A DNA stretch of 64,000 nt from Dactylosporangium roseum (GTDB taxonomy: Bacteria > Actinomycetota > Actinomycetes > Mycobacteriales > Micromonosporaceae), in contig NZ_CP073721.1 in the NCBI RefSeq assembly GCF_025264685.1, positions 7,395,501 to 7,459,500 on the forward strand, in the 5' to 3' direction. Each line of letters opens with the position of its first letter. The first letter of the stretch is position 1. Positions 54,017-63,942 of the stretch are shown here, piece by piece. A program made the translations under genes and the position numbers. Below the pieces are notes generated by a model. The model worked only from the letters and a program-made list of their open reading frames with translations. It searched no databases and was not told where the DNA came from.

Positions 54017-54865
54017 ATGCCTGTTTTCGCCACCCCGGCACCGATTGCCGTCACGATCGAACTCTCCGTCGGCGACGTGCGGCTCATCGCGAGCGACCGC
54101 ACCGACACCGCCGTCGAGGTACGGCCGAGCGACGACTCCGACGGCTCCGACGTGAGGGCCGCGCAGCAGACCCGCGTCGAGTACGCCAGCGGCACGCTGA
54201 CCGTGCGCGGGCCGAAGGCCCGGGTGTTCGACTTCTCCAAGAAGACCAGGTCGGTCGCCGTGCTCATCGAACTTCCCGCCGGCTCGGCGGTGCACGGTGA
54301 CGTGTCGGTCGGGGATGTCCACAGCACCGGCGTGCTGGGGGAATGCCGGTTCAAGACCTCCGTCGGGCACTACCGGCTCGACCGGACCGGCCGGCTCCGG
54401 CTGGACACCACCGCCGGCCACATCACGGTCGAGACGATCGCCGGTGACGCCGAAGTCGCCACCGGCAGCGGACGGGTCCGCATCGGCGAGATCGGCGGAG
54501 CCGCGGTCATCAAGAACTCCAACGGCAACACCGACATCGGCACCGTCACCGGCGAACTGCGCGTGCGCGCGGCCAACGGCGACATCTCCGTCGACCGGGC
54601 CGACGCCGCGGTGGAAGCCAAGACCTCCAACGGAACCATTCGGGTCGGCACGGTCGCACGCGACTCGGTCGCGCTGCACACCGCGGCGGGCGACGTGGAG
54701 ATCGGTGTCGCCGCGGGCACCGCCGCGTGGCTCGACCTGAAAACCGGGCACGGGCGGGTGGACAACGCGCTGGACGACATCGGCCAAGGACCGCAGCCGT
54801 CCGAGGAGACCGTCGAAGTCCACGCGTACACCTCCTTCGGCGACATCACCGTCCGCCGTTCCTGA
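54017..54865 (+). CDS. DUF4097-family beta-helix-like repeat protein
   Basis: 282 residues made of short repeated beta strands: LRLDTTAGHITVETIAGDA, VRIGEIGGAAVIKNSNGN, LRVRAANGDISVDRADAA, alternating G-D-I-x-V motifs. This is the DUF4097 (putative adhesin-like) repeat. No signal peptide or membrane anchor is seen, so the protein is probably cytoplasmic. It lies between the ribbon-helix-helix gene and the ABC genes and likely belongs to the same operon; its job there is unknown. Confidence 0.8.
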   Translation: MPVFATPAPIAVTIELSVGDVRLIASDRTDTAVEVRPSDDSDGSDVRAAQQTRVEYASGTLTVRGPKARVFDFSKKTRSVAVLIELPAGSAVHGDVSVGDVHSTGVLGECRFKTSVGHYRLDRTGRLRLDTTAGHITVETIAGDAEVATGSGRVRIGEIGGAAVIKNSNGNTDIGTVTGELRVRAANGDISVDRADAAVEAKTSNGTIRVGTVARDSVALHTAAGDVEIGVAAGTAAWLDLKTGHGRVDNALDDIGQGPQPSEETVEVHAYTSFGDITVRRS

Positions 54866-54897
54866 CCAGACCTCGCAGACCCCTCGGAGGGCATCCC

Positions 54898-55862
<965 letters not shown>

Positions 55863-55866
<4 letters not shown>

Positions 55867-56654
55867 GCACCATGTCGTACGCACTGACCGACTCGGCGAC
55901 GATGCTGCGCCGCAACCTCAAGCGAATGGTGCGCTACCCGTCCATGACGGTGACGCTCATCGGCATGCCGATCGTCTTCCTGCTGCTGTTCGTCTACGTA
56001 TTCGGCGGCACGCTCGGCGCCGGGATCGGCGGCCCCGCCGGCGGACGGGCAGAATACGTCAACTACGTCACCCCCGCGATCATCCTGATGACGATCACCG
56101 CCGCGGTCCAGGGCACCAGCATCTCCGTCGCCATGGACATGACCGAAGGCATCGTCGACCGGTTCCGCACCATGGCCATCGCCCGCGTCTCCGTCCTGAC
56201 CGGACACGTCATCGGCAGCCTCGTCCAGACGATGCTCGGCATCGCCATGGTCACCGGCGTCGCACTGCTCATCGGCTTCCGGCCGACGGCCGGCCTCGGC
56301 GACTGGCTCGCCCTTGCCGGCGTCCTCGTGATGATGGCCTTCGCCTTCATCTGGCTTTCGGTCGCGCTCGGTCTGGCCAGCAAGACCGTCGAGTCGTCGA
56401 GCAACGTCGGCATGCCGCTCATCCTGCTTCCGTTCCTCGGCAGCGGGTTCGTCCCGACCGACTCGATGCCCACCGCACTGCGCTGGTTCGCCGAGTACCA
56501 GCCGTTCACCCCGCTCATCGAAACCATCCGCGGTCTCCTGATGGGCACCCCGATCGGCAACAGCGCCGCCATCGCCATCGGCTGGTGCGTCGCCATCGCC
56601 CTCGGCGGCTATCTCTGGTCGAAGAAGCTGTTCAACCGCGAGTCCACCCGATAG
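55863..56654 (+). CDS. ABC transporter permease, DrrB type (ABC-2)
   Basis: 263 residues, six membrane segments. Seen are RRNLKRMVRYPSMTVTLIGM at the amphipathic N-terminus, FVYVFGGTLGAG, and the late LLPFLGSGFVPTDSMPTALR with FTPLIETIRGLLMG, the ABC-2 signature. It forms the pore with the ATPase just upstream. Substrate unknown; drug efflux is the usual guess for DrrAB-type pairs but is not shown here. Confidence 0.9.
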
Positions 56655-56775
56655 ATCAATCGCGCCGTCACGCTCGCACAACTCGCCGAGCACCCGATGT
56701 CACTGATCTGGCGCGATGACAACCCGCATCCCGCACTCGGCCGGCTTCGCGACTACCTCCCCGATGTCATGAGCC
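56655..56775 (+). pseudogene. LysR-type regulator C-terminal fragment
   Basis: Directly after the permease stop and in frame, the sequence reads INRAVTLAQLAEHPMSLIWR followed by DDNPHPALGRLRDYLPDV, resembling the last part of a LysR effector domain. There is no upstream LysR sequence and no start. The frame continues with unrelated residues to 56921. Probably the end of a regulator lost when the ABC operon came to lie here. Confidence 0.45.
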
Positions 56776-56917
56776 AAGGCGACGTGCGCGGTACGCGACA
56801 GCGCCTGACGCTGGACCGCAACAATGACCTTGGAGCGTGGCCGACTCGCATGAATGCCACGTGTCATGGGTACTTCGCAACCGTAGACGGTCAACCGCAA
56901 GGATGGGAGGAAGACCG

Positions 56918-57346
56918 ATGACCGGCAGGATAGCGACGGCCGCCGTTGACATCGCCGCCACCCCGCAGCGGGTGTGGACGGCGCTCACCGACCCGGACGA
57001 GATCGAAAAGTACATGTTCGGCTCCCGGGTCGAAACCGACTGGAAGCCGGGCAGCCCGATCGTCTGGAAGGGCGAGTACGAAGGCCGCCGATACGAGGAC
57101 AAGGGCGAAGTGATCGAGGTCCAACCCGACCGCCGCCTCGTCGTGACCCACTTCAGCCCACTGTCCGGGCAGCCCGACGAGCCGGACAATTACCACACGC
57201 TCACCTACGAACTGCAGGGCTCCGGCAGCAGCACCCATGTCGAACTGCGCCAGGACAACAACGGCAGCGCCGAAGAGGCCGAGCACTCGGCCGCGAACTG
57301 GCAGATGATGCTCGGCGGCCTGAAGCAGCACCTCGAGGCCGAGTAG
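56918..57346 (+). CDS. SRPBCC (AHSA1/activator of Hsp90-like) domain protein
   Basis: 142 residues: ATPQRVWTALTDPDEIEKYM, GSPIVWKGEYEGRRYEDKGE, VIEVQPDRRLVVTHFSP and a long C-terminal helix (NWQMMLGGLKQHLEAE). This is the helix-grip START/AHSA1 fold, which binds hydrophobic ligands. GGGAGGA precedes the ATG. A regulator of the ArsR class often accompanies such genes but none is here. Confidence 0.85.
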   Translation: MTGRIATAAVDIAATPQRVWTALTDPDEIEKYMFGSRVETDWKPGSPIVWKGEYEGRRYEDKGEVIEVQPDRRLVVTHFSPLSGQPDEPDNYHTLTYELQGSGSSTHVELRQDNNGSAEEAEHSAANWQMMLGGLKQHLEAE

Positions 57347-57453
57347 CTGGAGAGGCTCCGAAGCCGCCGGATCCAAGGCGGGTTCCCTGGGGCGCACTGG
57401 GTCCTTCCGAGCGCCCGAGGCTTCGGCCAGTCGCGGGCGGCGGGCGCAAACGC

Positions 57454-58425
57454 TCAGGACGCGTCTTCGTAGCGGGTGACGATCGCGGCGGCCCGGTTGC
57501 GCAGGGAGGCGCGCAACGACTGCGGCGCGAGGGCTTCCACGTTCATGCCGAGCTGCCACAGCGCCCATTCGGCGTGTCGTGAATCCTGGTAGGTGACCTC
57601 CAGCCGTAGCCAGCCGCCTGCGTCGGGTTCCTCGACGCGGACGGCCAGTGCGGTGCTCAGCAAGTCTTCCCGCCGCGCCGGGTTCACCCGCACCAGCACG
57701 GTGATATGTCCGTCGGACAGAAACTGCGCGCAGCGTTCCTGCCAGATCCGGTCCAGATCGACCTGGTTCGGTCGCTGTGCCGGTTCGGGGAGTTCCTCGG
57801 CGGCCAACACGCGCGAGAGCCGATAGGTGCGGTCCGCGCCGGACCTCGTGGCCAGCAGGTAGCTCCGGTCGCGCACGGTGACCAGACCGATCGGGTCCAC
57901 CGTGCGCCACTGTGGTGTCTGGCCCGTGGCCGCGTAGTGGATGCGCAGCTTGTGTCCGGCGAGCACCGCGCGCCGGACCTCGATCATCGTGGTGTGCGGC
58001 ACCTTCTCGGTGACCAGCCGACGTGAGAGCAGGTCGGTCTCCGGCTCGACGAGAAATCGCTGGGCCGCGTCGCTCGCGGTGGTCCGATGGCTTTCGGGCA
58101 GCGCGTCGACCACCTTGCGCATGGCCGAGGCGAGCGCCGAGCCGAGGCCGAACACCTGCTCGCCGCGCCCCGATCCGGCGGTCAGCAGGGCAAGAGCCTC
58201 GTCGTGGTTCAGTCCGGTGAGCTCGGTCCGGAAACTGGGCAGCAACGCGAAACCGCCGTGCCGGCCGCGCTCGGCGTGGACCGGGACACCTGCCGCGGAC
58301 AGCGCCTCGATGTCGCGCAGCACGGTGCGGGTGGAAACCTCCAACTCGCGGGCCAGCACGTCGGCGGTCAGCCGACCGCGCCGGCGCAGCAGCAGCACCA
58401 GCGAGACCAGCCGGTCGGCGCGCAT
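57454..58425 (-). CDS. WYL-domain (YafY-type) transcriptional regulator
   Basis: 323 residues. N-terminal helix-turn-helix (LVSLVLLLRRRGRLTADVLA, RELEVSTRTVLRDIEALSAA), a middle WYL domain (LRIHYAATGQTPQWRTVDPI, GLVTVRDRSYLLATRSG, with YL in place of WYL) and a C-terminal WCX domain. WYL regulators respond to nucleic-acid or nucleotide ligands in several defence and repair systems, but most are uncharacterised. The gene is divergent from the RidA-like gene, with a dyad between them. Confidence 0.88.
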   Translation of the reverse strand: MRADRLVSLVLLLRRRGRLTADVLARELEVSTRTVLRDIEALSAAGVPVHAERGRHGGFALLPSFRTELTGLNHDEALALLTAGSGRGEQVFGLGSALASAMRKVVDALPESHRTTASDAAQRFLVEPETDLLSRRLVTEKVPHTTMIEVRRAVLAGHKLRIHYAATGQTPQWRTVDPIGLVTVRDRSYLLATRSGADRTYRLSRVLAAEELPEPAQRPNQVDLDRIWQERCAQFLSDGHITVLVRVNPARREDLLSTALAVRVEEPDAGGWLRLEVTYQDSRHAEWALWQLGMNVEALAPQSLRASLRNRAAAIVTRYEDAS

Positions 58426-58445
58426 ACGAGAACTTTATCGGAATA

Positions 58446-58464
58446 CACGACACAGGATGTCGTG
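58446..58464. promoter_or_regulatory. Dyad between the WYL and RidA-like genes
   Basis: CACGACA at 58446-58452 and TGTCGTG at 58458-58464 form a perfect 7-bp dyad with a 5-base spacer. It starts 21 bases upstream of the WYL regulator start, in an A/T-richer patch, and is the best candidate operator for that regulator. Confidence 0.5.
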
Positions 58465-58566
58465 ATTTGTTGGGAGGCTCGTCGACACGACGTCAGAAAG
58501 GCGGCCACCGAGCCGATGGACGTACCTCCTCTCAACGAATCGAACACCGAATCGAATGGAGCTGAT

Positions 58567-58968
58567 GTGGCGATGGAACGAACGGCGGTCAACCCGGTGA
58601 CGTGGTCGGTGGAGATGGGATTCAACCAGGGTGAGCTCGTCTCCGGGCACACCCGGACCCTGTACTGCTCCGGGCAGACCGCGATGAGCGGCGACGGCAA
58701 GCCCCAGCATGAGGGTGACATGGCTGCACAGTTGGCGCTGAGCCTCGACAACCTGGAGGCCGTGCTCGGCGAGGCCGGCATGTCCCTGGCGAACCTCGTG
58801 CGGCTCAACGTCTACACCACCGACGTCGACCTGCTGTTCCCGCACTACGGCGTGCTGGCCTCACGGTTGGGCGCGGCCGGGGTGGCACCGACCACCACGA
58901 TGCTCGGGGTGACACGGCTGGCGATCCCCGGCCAGATGGTCGAGCTCGAGGGAACGGCCGTCGCGTAA
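58567..58968 (+). CDS. RidA/YjgF-family protein
   Basis: 133 residues from GTG 58567 (GGAG six bases upstream; ATG at 58573 and 58516 are in frame). Features of the family: GHTRTLYCSGQTAMSGDGKP, AQLALSLDNLEAVLGEAGMS, LVRLNVYTTDVDLL and the end PGQMVELEGTAVA. RidA proteins deaminate reactive enamine/imine intermediates. The active-site Arg normally in the R-V-x-V-A region is not obvious here (TRLAIPGQMVELE), so it may be a non-deaminase member. Confidence 0.82.
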   Translation: MAMERTAVNPVTWSVEMGFNQGELVSGHTRTLYCSGQTAMSGDGKPQHEGDMAAQLALSLDNLEAVLGEAGMSLANLVRLNVYTTDVDLLFPHYGVLASRLGAAGVAPTTTMLGVTRLAIPGQMVELEGTAVA

Positions 58969-59074
58969 CGCGACCTCGCCGCCTCCGCTGCTCGTGCCGG
59001 TGGCTCCGCGGACATGGCCGAACCCGACCCCGCGCACCCGCGCGGTGTTGGGTTCGGGCCGCCCGGTATTCGCG

Positions 59075-60082
59075 CTACTGCATGGACAGGTGGACGTGGT
59101 TGTAGTGGTCGCCGGCGGGGGTGCCGTCGCCGCCGTAGGACTTCCAGCCGCTGCTGGGCTGCCAGATCCGCTTGTACCAGATCACGTACTTCACGCCGAG
59201 GTTCTTCGCGTTGGCCACGCACCACGCCGCCAGGTTGTCGCCGTAGGTCTTGTCGGCGCCGGTCGCTCTGGCGTTGACGAACGTCTTCGCGTTGGCCGAG
59301 AAGTCGCATGCCTTGCCCAGCGGGTGATCCCCACCACCGCCGCCGCGGTAGCACGACGTGTAGTGCGTGTAGCCGGCCTGGCGCGCCGCGTTGTAGGCGT
59401 TGAGCATGCGGGACGAGATGCAGCCGCTCGTCGTCGGGTCGTCGAGCGTGCAACCCTCCTTCGGGTAGGAACCGTCGGCGTTACGCCCCACCGAACCGGT
59501 GGTGACCTTGCCCCCGGCCGGGGCACCGCTTGTCGTTCCTCCGCCGCCGGCCTTGCGCAGGGCGTCCTCGGCGGCCTTCTTGTTGGCCTCCATGATCTTC
59601 AGTTGCGCCTGCTGGTTGGCGATCGCCGCGTCGAGATCGGTGCGCTGCTGCTCCAGCCGCTTGCGGGTGGCGGCCAGCTCGCGCAGCGCCCGGTCGTCGC
59701 GGGACAGCACGTATTCGACCGTGACCATGTTGTGCAGCATGGTCTCCGGGTCGCCGCTGCCGATGACGACGTTGGCCAGGCTGACCCGGCGCCCGCGATA
59801 GGCGGCGCTGGCCACCACACCGGCCGACGCCTCCAGCTCGGACACGCGGGCCTGGGTCTTCGTCAGCTCCTCGCCGATCGCCGCCTGATCGGCGACGGAC
59901 TTGTCGAGCCGCCCCTTGGCGTCGTTGTACTCCGCGAGCGCCTTGTCCAGCGCCTGCCGGACGGTGAGGTTCTGCCCGCCGTCCTCACCGGGCTCGGCGG
60001 CCGCGGGGTTGACGACCCCGATCACCAGCAGGAGCGCGGTGGTCAGCAGGGTAAGGACGAACGGTGCGCGCCGACACGCCAT
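59075..60082 (-). CDS. Secreted coiled-coil protein with ARB_07466-like C-terminal domain
   Basis: 335 residues: signal peptide (FVLTLLTTALLLVIGVVNPA), a long coiled coil (about 40-195) like that of RipA/NlpC proteins, then a domain with HYTSCYRGGGGGDHPLGKAC, DFSANA and GDHYNHVHLSMQ. That end matches ARB_07466-like domains, distantly related to DD-peptidases of the hedgehog/VanY type, with His and Asp zinc-site candidates. It probably acts on peptidoglycan; catalytic function is inferred. ATG at 60082 gives the signal peptide. Confidence 0.8.
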   Translation of the reverse strand: MACRRAPFVLTLLTTALLLVIGVVNPAAAEPGEDGGQNLTVRQALDKALAEYNDAKGRLDKSVADQAAIGEELTKTQARVSELEASAGVVASAAYRGRRVSLANVVIGSGDPETMLHNMVTVEYVLSRDDRALRELAATRKRLEQQRTDLDAAIANQQAQLKIMEANKKAAEDALRKAGGGGTTSGAPAGGKVTTGSVGRNADGSYPKEGCTLDDPTTSGCISSRMLNAYNAARQAGYTHYTSCYRGGGGGDHPLGKACDFSANAKTFVNARATGADKTYGDNLAAWCVANAKNLGVKYVIWYKRIWQPSSGWKSYGGDGTPAGDHYNHVHLSMQ

Positions 60083-60109
60083 GGCGACCTCCTCGTGACG
60101 TTGGCTGAC

Positions 60110-60445
60110 GCCGTGAGTGTCATGCCCGAGCAGTCGTAACCGTCCGGTCCGGCGGCGCCCGAGATGTGAGGTCTGCCGATCAGTGAGCACGCCTTCGTCG
60201 CAGCGGTGCCGCCGGGACCACCGGGATGGTCCACCGGACAGGCGACAGGCTTGAGCACGCCGGTCGCGCCGCCGGTGCCGTAGACCTGCCGACGCCGCTT
60301 CTGCGATTCGGCGAACTTGCCCTCGATCTCCTTCGCGACGACGGCCGTGACGGCCGCCAGCGCCGGCAGGCTCGGGCGGGCCAAGTGAGTGTGGACGCGT
60401 CGTGGACGGCGTAGCGGCACGTGGAACCGACTCCATTCCTCCATG
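60110..60445 (-). pseudogene. NlpC/P60 hydrolase remnant
   Basis: A frame starting MEEWSRFHVPLRRPRRVHTH runs through ACSLIGRPHISGAAGPDGYD and CSGMTLTASA, clearly the beginning of an NlpC/P60 catalytic domain including its Cys. It then loses homology within about 10 residues; the His and third residue of the triad are gone. It ends close to the start of the related secreted gene at 60082, so a tandem cell-wall gene has probably been truncated. Confidence 0.55.
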
Positions 60446-60923
60446 GACCGCCTACCGGGTTAGCTGACGGGTTCGGGCGGGAAGATCGCCCTACCGCAAA
60501 ACGCGGATGCACCCCAAGACGTGCGATGGTTCCCCGGCTCGTTGCCGATTCGGCGGCGCCGACCGTACAGGCCGACGGTTGCCGAAGATAGTCACTGCCC
60601 GCGACGAGCACAAGGCCACCTCCGATTCGATGTAGGAGACGCCTCGATTCACGGCCATGGTTGCCAGAACGGCAATGAGGCCAACACATCCAGTCATCAA
60701 CATGACGACCCGTCCCTGTTGGCAACGCCACACCGCACCTCACCGTACATCTCCTAGCATAGATAGGATAAAGAACCGCGACGGGCATCGATGATGTGCG
60801 AAAACCGGCACCGGATGCCCGCCGCGTGAACCATCGCCCGGCTGAGCAGCGGCGACCCCGGTCCGGTGCGGCCGAGTGCGGCAGGGCACGACGAGTTCCT
60901 GTGGGTTCGGCCACACTGGGTCC
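60446..60923. other. Gap without a convincing gene
   Basis: About 480 bases between the NlpC remnant and the AraC gene. Base composition is more A/T-rich near 60760-60780 (TAGCATAGATAGGATAAAG), which may be the AraC promoter area. A small minus-strand frame at 60491-60733 contains one hydrophobic stretch but has no ribosome-binding site and is not called. Confidence 0.4.
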
Positions 60924-61766
60924 ATGGAGTACGTCGGCCAGGTGCCCGCCCCGCCGCTCGACCGGTTCATCGACGACATGTACTGCCTGACCGGGGTCCC
61001 GCGGTACCGCCGAATGAACGTCCCGCCGATGCCGTCGGCACACCTGTTCGTCAACCTGGGCGAACCCGTCCGCGTGTGGGATTCCGACCCTTCGGTGCCG
61101 CCGGCACTGTTCACCGACGGGTGGTTCATGGGTGTCTGGACCAGGCGGTTCCTCTTCGAGTACCCCACCCGGGTGCGGCTCGTCGGGGTGCACTTCAAGC
61201 CTTGGGGGATGTCGCCGTTCGTCGACATGCCGGCGACCGAGCTGCGGGACCGATGGGTGCCGGTCGACGCCGTCTGGCAACGGTCCTTGGACCGGATTCG
61301 CAACCAGGTCGGCGACATCACATCGGCCACCGAGACGCTGCGGGTGCTGGAGGAGGAGCTGCGATCGCGACTTGCTGAGGCGTTCTCGGGCGGTCTCGGC
61401 CTGGTCCAGCACACAGGCGGGCGGTTGGCGGCGTCCCACGGCGCGGTCTCGGTCGGTGCACTGGCCGATGCCGCCGGGGTGAGCGGCACCCACCTGGCCA
61501 CACAGTTCAAGTCCCACGTCGGGGTGACTCCGAAGCGGGTGGCGCGGATCTACCGATTTGCGCGGCTGATCCTGTCCGTGGACGCTCTGCGTCCGGTCGA
61601 CTGGTCGCAGCTCGCTCAAACGGCGGGCTACTTCGACCAGGCCCACTTCGGCAGGGAGTTCAAGGACTTCACCGGCCACACCCCGACCGAATACCTGGCC
61701 CTGCGGCGCCGGTTCCCGGCCGAGCGGGGGTTCCCGCCGGACAGCGGTCCGATGCCCCTTGTTTGA
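60924..61766 (+). CDS. AraC-family transcriptional regulator
   Basis: 280 residues. The C-terminal helix-turn-helix pair is typical: VSVGALADAAGVSGTHLATQ, FKSHVGVTPKRVARIYRFAR and AQTAGYFDQAHFGREFKDFT, ending GHTPTEYLALRRRF. The N-terminal sensor (about 1-165) is the DUF6597-like type seen in many actinobacterial AraC proteins. It lies just upstream of, and on the same strand as, the RibD-like gene. Confidence 0.9.
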   Translation: MEYVGQVPAPPLDRFIDDMYCLTGVPRYRRMNVPPMPSAHLFVNLGEPVRVWDSDPSVPPALFTDGWFMGVWTRRFLFEYPTRVRLVGVHFKPWGMSPFVDMPATELRDRWVPVDAVWQRSLDRIRNQVGDITSATETLRVLEEELRSRLAEAFSGGLGLVQHTGGRLAASHGAVSVGALADAAGVSGTHLATQFKSHVGVTPKRVARIYRFARLILSVDALRPVDWSQLAQTAGYFDQAHFGREFKDFTGHTPTEYLALRRRFPAERGFPPDSGPMPLV

Positions 61767-61781
61767 TTTTTTACAAGCCCG

Positions 61782-61799
61782 GTCGCCCCAGAGGGCGAC
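61782..61799. terminator. Small hairpin after the araC gene
   Basis: GTCGCCC (61782-61788) and GGGCGAC (61793-61799) with a 4-base loop, 16 bases after the AraC stop. A run TTTGATTTTTT precedes it. It could end the AraC transcript or lie in the leader of the next gene. Confidence 0.4.
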
Positions 61800-61842
61800 A
61801 ACATCGGGGGGTCAACTGCGCAAGACGAGTCGAGGAGCACCT

Positions 61843-62454
61843 GTGGCCACAGTGATCATGCACAACGTGGTGTCGGTGGACGGCTTCATCGCCGACGAGA
61901 ACGACGACGTCGGGCCACTGCACGATTGGTACTTCAACGGCGACACGCCGATCGCCGAAGGCCGCGACCAGCAGTACGACCATTCCGGAGTCGGAAGCCG
62001 CTTCAAGGTCTCGCGCGCATCGGCGGAGTACGTCCGGCCGATGTGGGACGGCATCGGCACGATCGTGCTGGGCCGGCAACTGTTCGACCTGATGAACGGC
62101 TGGGAGGGCCATCCGCCCGTGGGCGACCACGTGGTCGTGGTGTCCCACCGGCCCAAACCCGAAGGCTGGCACCCCGAGGCGTCGTACCACTTCCTCGATG
62201 ACGTGACAGCCGCGATCGACAAGGCCAAGGAGCTCGCTGGGGAGCGAGACGTCGCCGTGAACGCCGGCGATGTGGGCGGCCAGATCTTCGCGGCCGGCCT
62301 CGTGGACGAGGTGGCGATGGATGTGGTGCCCGTCGTGTTCGGGTCGGGCAAAAGGTACTTCGGCCACATCGACAGGCAGCATTTGCTGGAGGATCCCCCC
62401 GTGGTCGTCCAGGGTGACGGGGTACTACACCTGAGGTTCAAGGTACGCCGATAG
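61843..62454 (+). CDS. Dihydrofolate-reductase-fold (RibD C-terminal-like) protein
   Basis: 203 residues: TVIMHNVVSVDGFIADENDD, WDGIGTIVLGRQLFDLMNGW, VVVVSHRPKPEGWHP, VAVNAGDVGGQIFAAGLVDE and VPVVFGSGKRYF. These are the NADPH-binding and core strands of the RibD/DHFR-like family found as stand-alone proteins in actinobacteria; the substrate is usually unknown. GTG at 61843 has GAGGAG five to ten bases upstream. Confidence 0.88.
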   Translation: MATVIMHNVVSVDGFIADENDDVGPLHDWYFNGDTPIAEGRDQQYDHSGVGSRFKVSRASAEYVRPMWDGIGTIVLGRQLFDLMNGWEGHPPVGDHVVVVSHRPKPEGWHPEASYHFLDDVTAAIDKAKELAGERDVAVNAGDVGGQIFAAGLVDEVAMDVVPVVFGSGKRYFGHIDRQHLLEDPPVVVQGDGVLHLRFKVRR

Positions 62455-62522
62455 ACCCGTCGCGCCGCACGACATCGGTGCCGCTGGCGGCGACCGATCG
62501 TCCGACAGGAGGGCGTTTTGCG

Positions 62523-63077
62523 ATGACAGCCGACGATATCGCCGCACACGCGCGGCAGTTGCTCGACGCGAACGGTTACCTGACCCTCGGCACGGTCGAC
62601 CCGAGTGGCCGGCCCTGGACCTCCCCGGTCTACTTCGCCGCGTCCGGCCTTCGTGAGTTCTACTGGTGCTCCCAGACCGACGCCGAGCACTCACGCAACC
62701 TCACCGAACGCCCGCACGTGAGCATCGTCGTCTTCGACTCCTCCGTCGCGCCCTACCACGGCCGTGCCCTGTACGCGGTCGGGCCTGCGTGCGAGCTGCG
62801 AGGCAACGATCTTGAGCGCGGACTGCAGGTGTACCCCGGGCCCAGCGACCGGGGCGCCACCGCGCTGACCCGGGACGACGTGACCGGCTCCTCCCCGTAC
62901 CGCCTCTACCGGGCGACGGCGACCGACCTGTGGGTCCTGTGCCCACGCGAGCCGGGACAGCCATGCCCGCTGCACGGTCTCGCCAAGGACCATCGAACCC
63001 GCGTCGAAGAGGAATCCGTACTGATGCTCCAGCATCGGGCTGAACGGGATCCGGACGGCAGCGCCGTGGCGCCCTGA
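62523..63077 (+). CDS. Pyridoxamine 5'-phosphate oxidase-fold (FMN/F420-binding) protein
   Basis: 184 residues. GYLTLGTVDPSGRPWTSPVY and REFYWCSQTDAEHSRNLTER are the split beta-barrel flavin-binding pattern; the C-terminal CPREPGQPCPLHGLAKDHRT is unusual and holds two Cys and two His. Such proteins reduce or oxidise small molecules with FMN or F420. ATG at 62523, with ACAGGAGG about ten bases upstream. It is 68 bases after the RibD-like gene and probably co-transcribed. Confidence 0.82.
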   Translation: MTADDIAAHARQLLDANGYLTLGTVDPSGRPWTSPVYFAASGLREFYWCSQTDAEHSRNLTERPHVSIVVFDSSVAPYHGRALYAVGPACELRGNDLERGLQVYPGPSDRGATALTRDDVTGSSPYRLYRATATDLWVLCPREPGQPCPLHGLAKDHRTRVEEESVLMLQHRAERDPDGSAVAP

Positions 63078-63192
63078 GGCCAGGCATAGGCCGCGTTCAG
63101 CGCCGGGTCGGCACCGCCGACCAGCGGGGCGGCGTCCGAGTTCATCATCGTTCGTGTCTGTCCGGCAGGTGAGGACGGCTGGTCCCCCGCTG

Positions 63193-63942
63193 TCAGCGTC
63201 CGCCGGTCACGTCAAGCGTCGTACCGGTGACGAACGCGGCATCCGGCGACAGCAACCAGGCCACGGCGCGCGCAACGTCCTGGACCGTGCCGGCCCGGCC
63301 GAGGGGCTGCTGCGGGCCGAGGCGCCGGGCTCGGTCCGGGTCTCCGCCAGATGCGTGCATCTCGGTGTCGATGATCCCGGGCCGAACGCTGTTGACACGT
63401 ATGCCGTGGGGGGCGACCTCGAGCGCGAGACCGCGCGTCAGGGTGTCCACTGCGGCCTTGCTGGCGGCGTAGTCGACGTACTCGTTCGGCGATCCGAGCA
63501 CTGCCGCCTTGGATGAGATGTTGACTATCGCGCGGTTCGGGATCTGGCTGTCGCGCATCCGGACCACCGCTTCACGGCAACAGGACGCGAGCCCGACGAC
63601 GTTGACGCCGAGGATCCGGGACCACCGGTCGGGCCCGATCTGGTCGAAGGTGCACTGCTGTTCGAGGATGGCCGCGCTGTTGACCAAGGCGATCAGACTG
63701 CCCATCTCGTCAGCGGCGACGAACAGGTCGCGCACCTGCGCCGGGTCGCTGACATCGCATGGCAACGCCCGGACCGGGCTTTCCGGACGGTCGAGCTCGG
63801 CAACCACGTCGCGTGCACGCTCGTGGTTGCCGCGGTATCCCAGCACGAGCGCTCGCCCGGGCACCCCGGCCAGTTCTCGGGCGACTCCCGCACCGATACC
63901 GCGGGTGCCACCAGTGATGACATAGACGCCGGGTGCCTGCAA
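63193..63942 (-). CDS. Short-chain dehydrogenase/reductase
   Basis: 249 residues: VYVITGGTRGIGAGVARELA at the N-terminus, CDVSDPAQ, VNSAAI, the Ser in NISSKAAVLG and the YxxxK as YVDYAASKAAVD, then VRPGIIDTEMH. The start codon is TTG at 63940-63942, supported by AGGAGG six bases upstream. It is a classical 250-residue SDR of the FabG-like type; substrate not known. It lies convergent to the PPOX-fold gene. Confidence 0.88.
   Translation of the reverse strand: MQAPGVYVITGGTRGIGAGVARELAGVPGRALVLGYRGNHERARDVVAELDRPESPVRALPCDVSDPAQVRDLFVAADEMGSLIALVNSAAILEQQCTFDQIGPDRWSRILGVNVVGLASCCREAVVRMRDSQIPNRAIVNISSKAAVLGSPNEYVDYAASKAAVDTLTRGLALEVAPHGIRVNSVRPGIIDTEMHASGGDPDRARRLGPQQPLGRAGTVQDVARAVAWLLSPDAAFVTGTTLDVTGGR

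Noticed and set aside
60491..60733. 80-codon minus-strand frame with one hydrophobic stretch
   Set aside because: No ribosome-binding site, no known family, and it lies in an apparently non-coding gap; support too thin.
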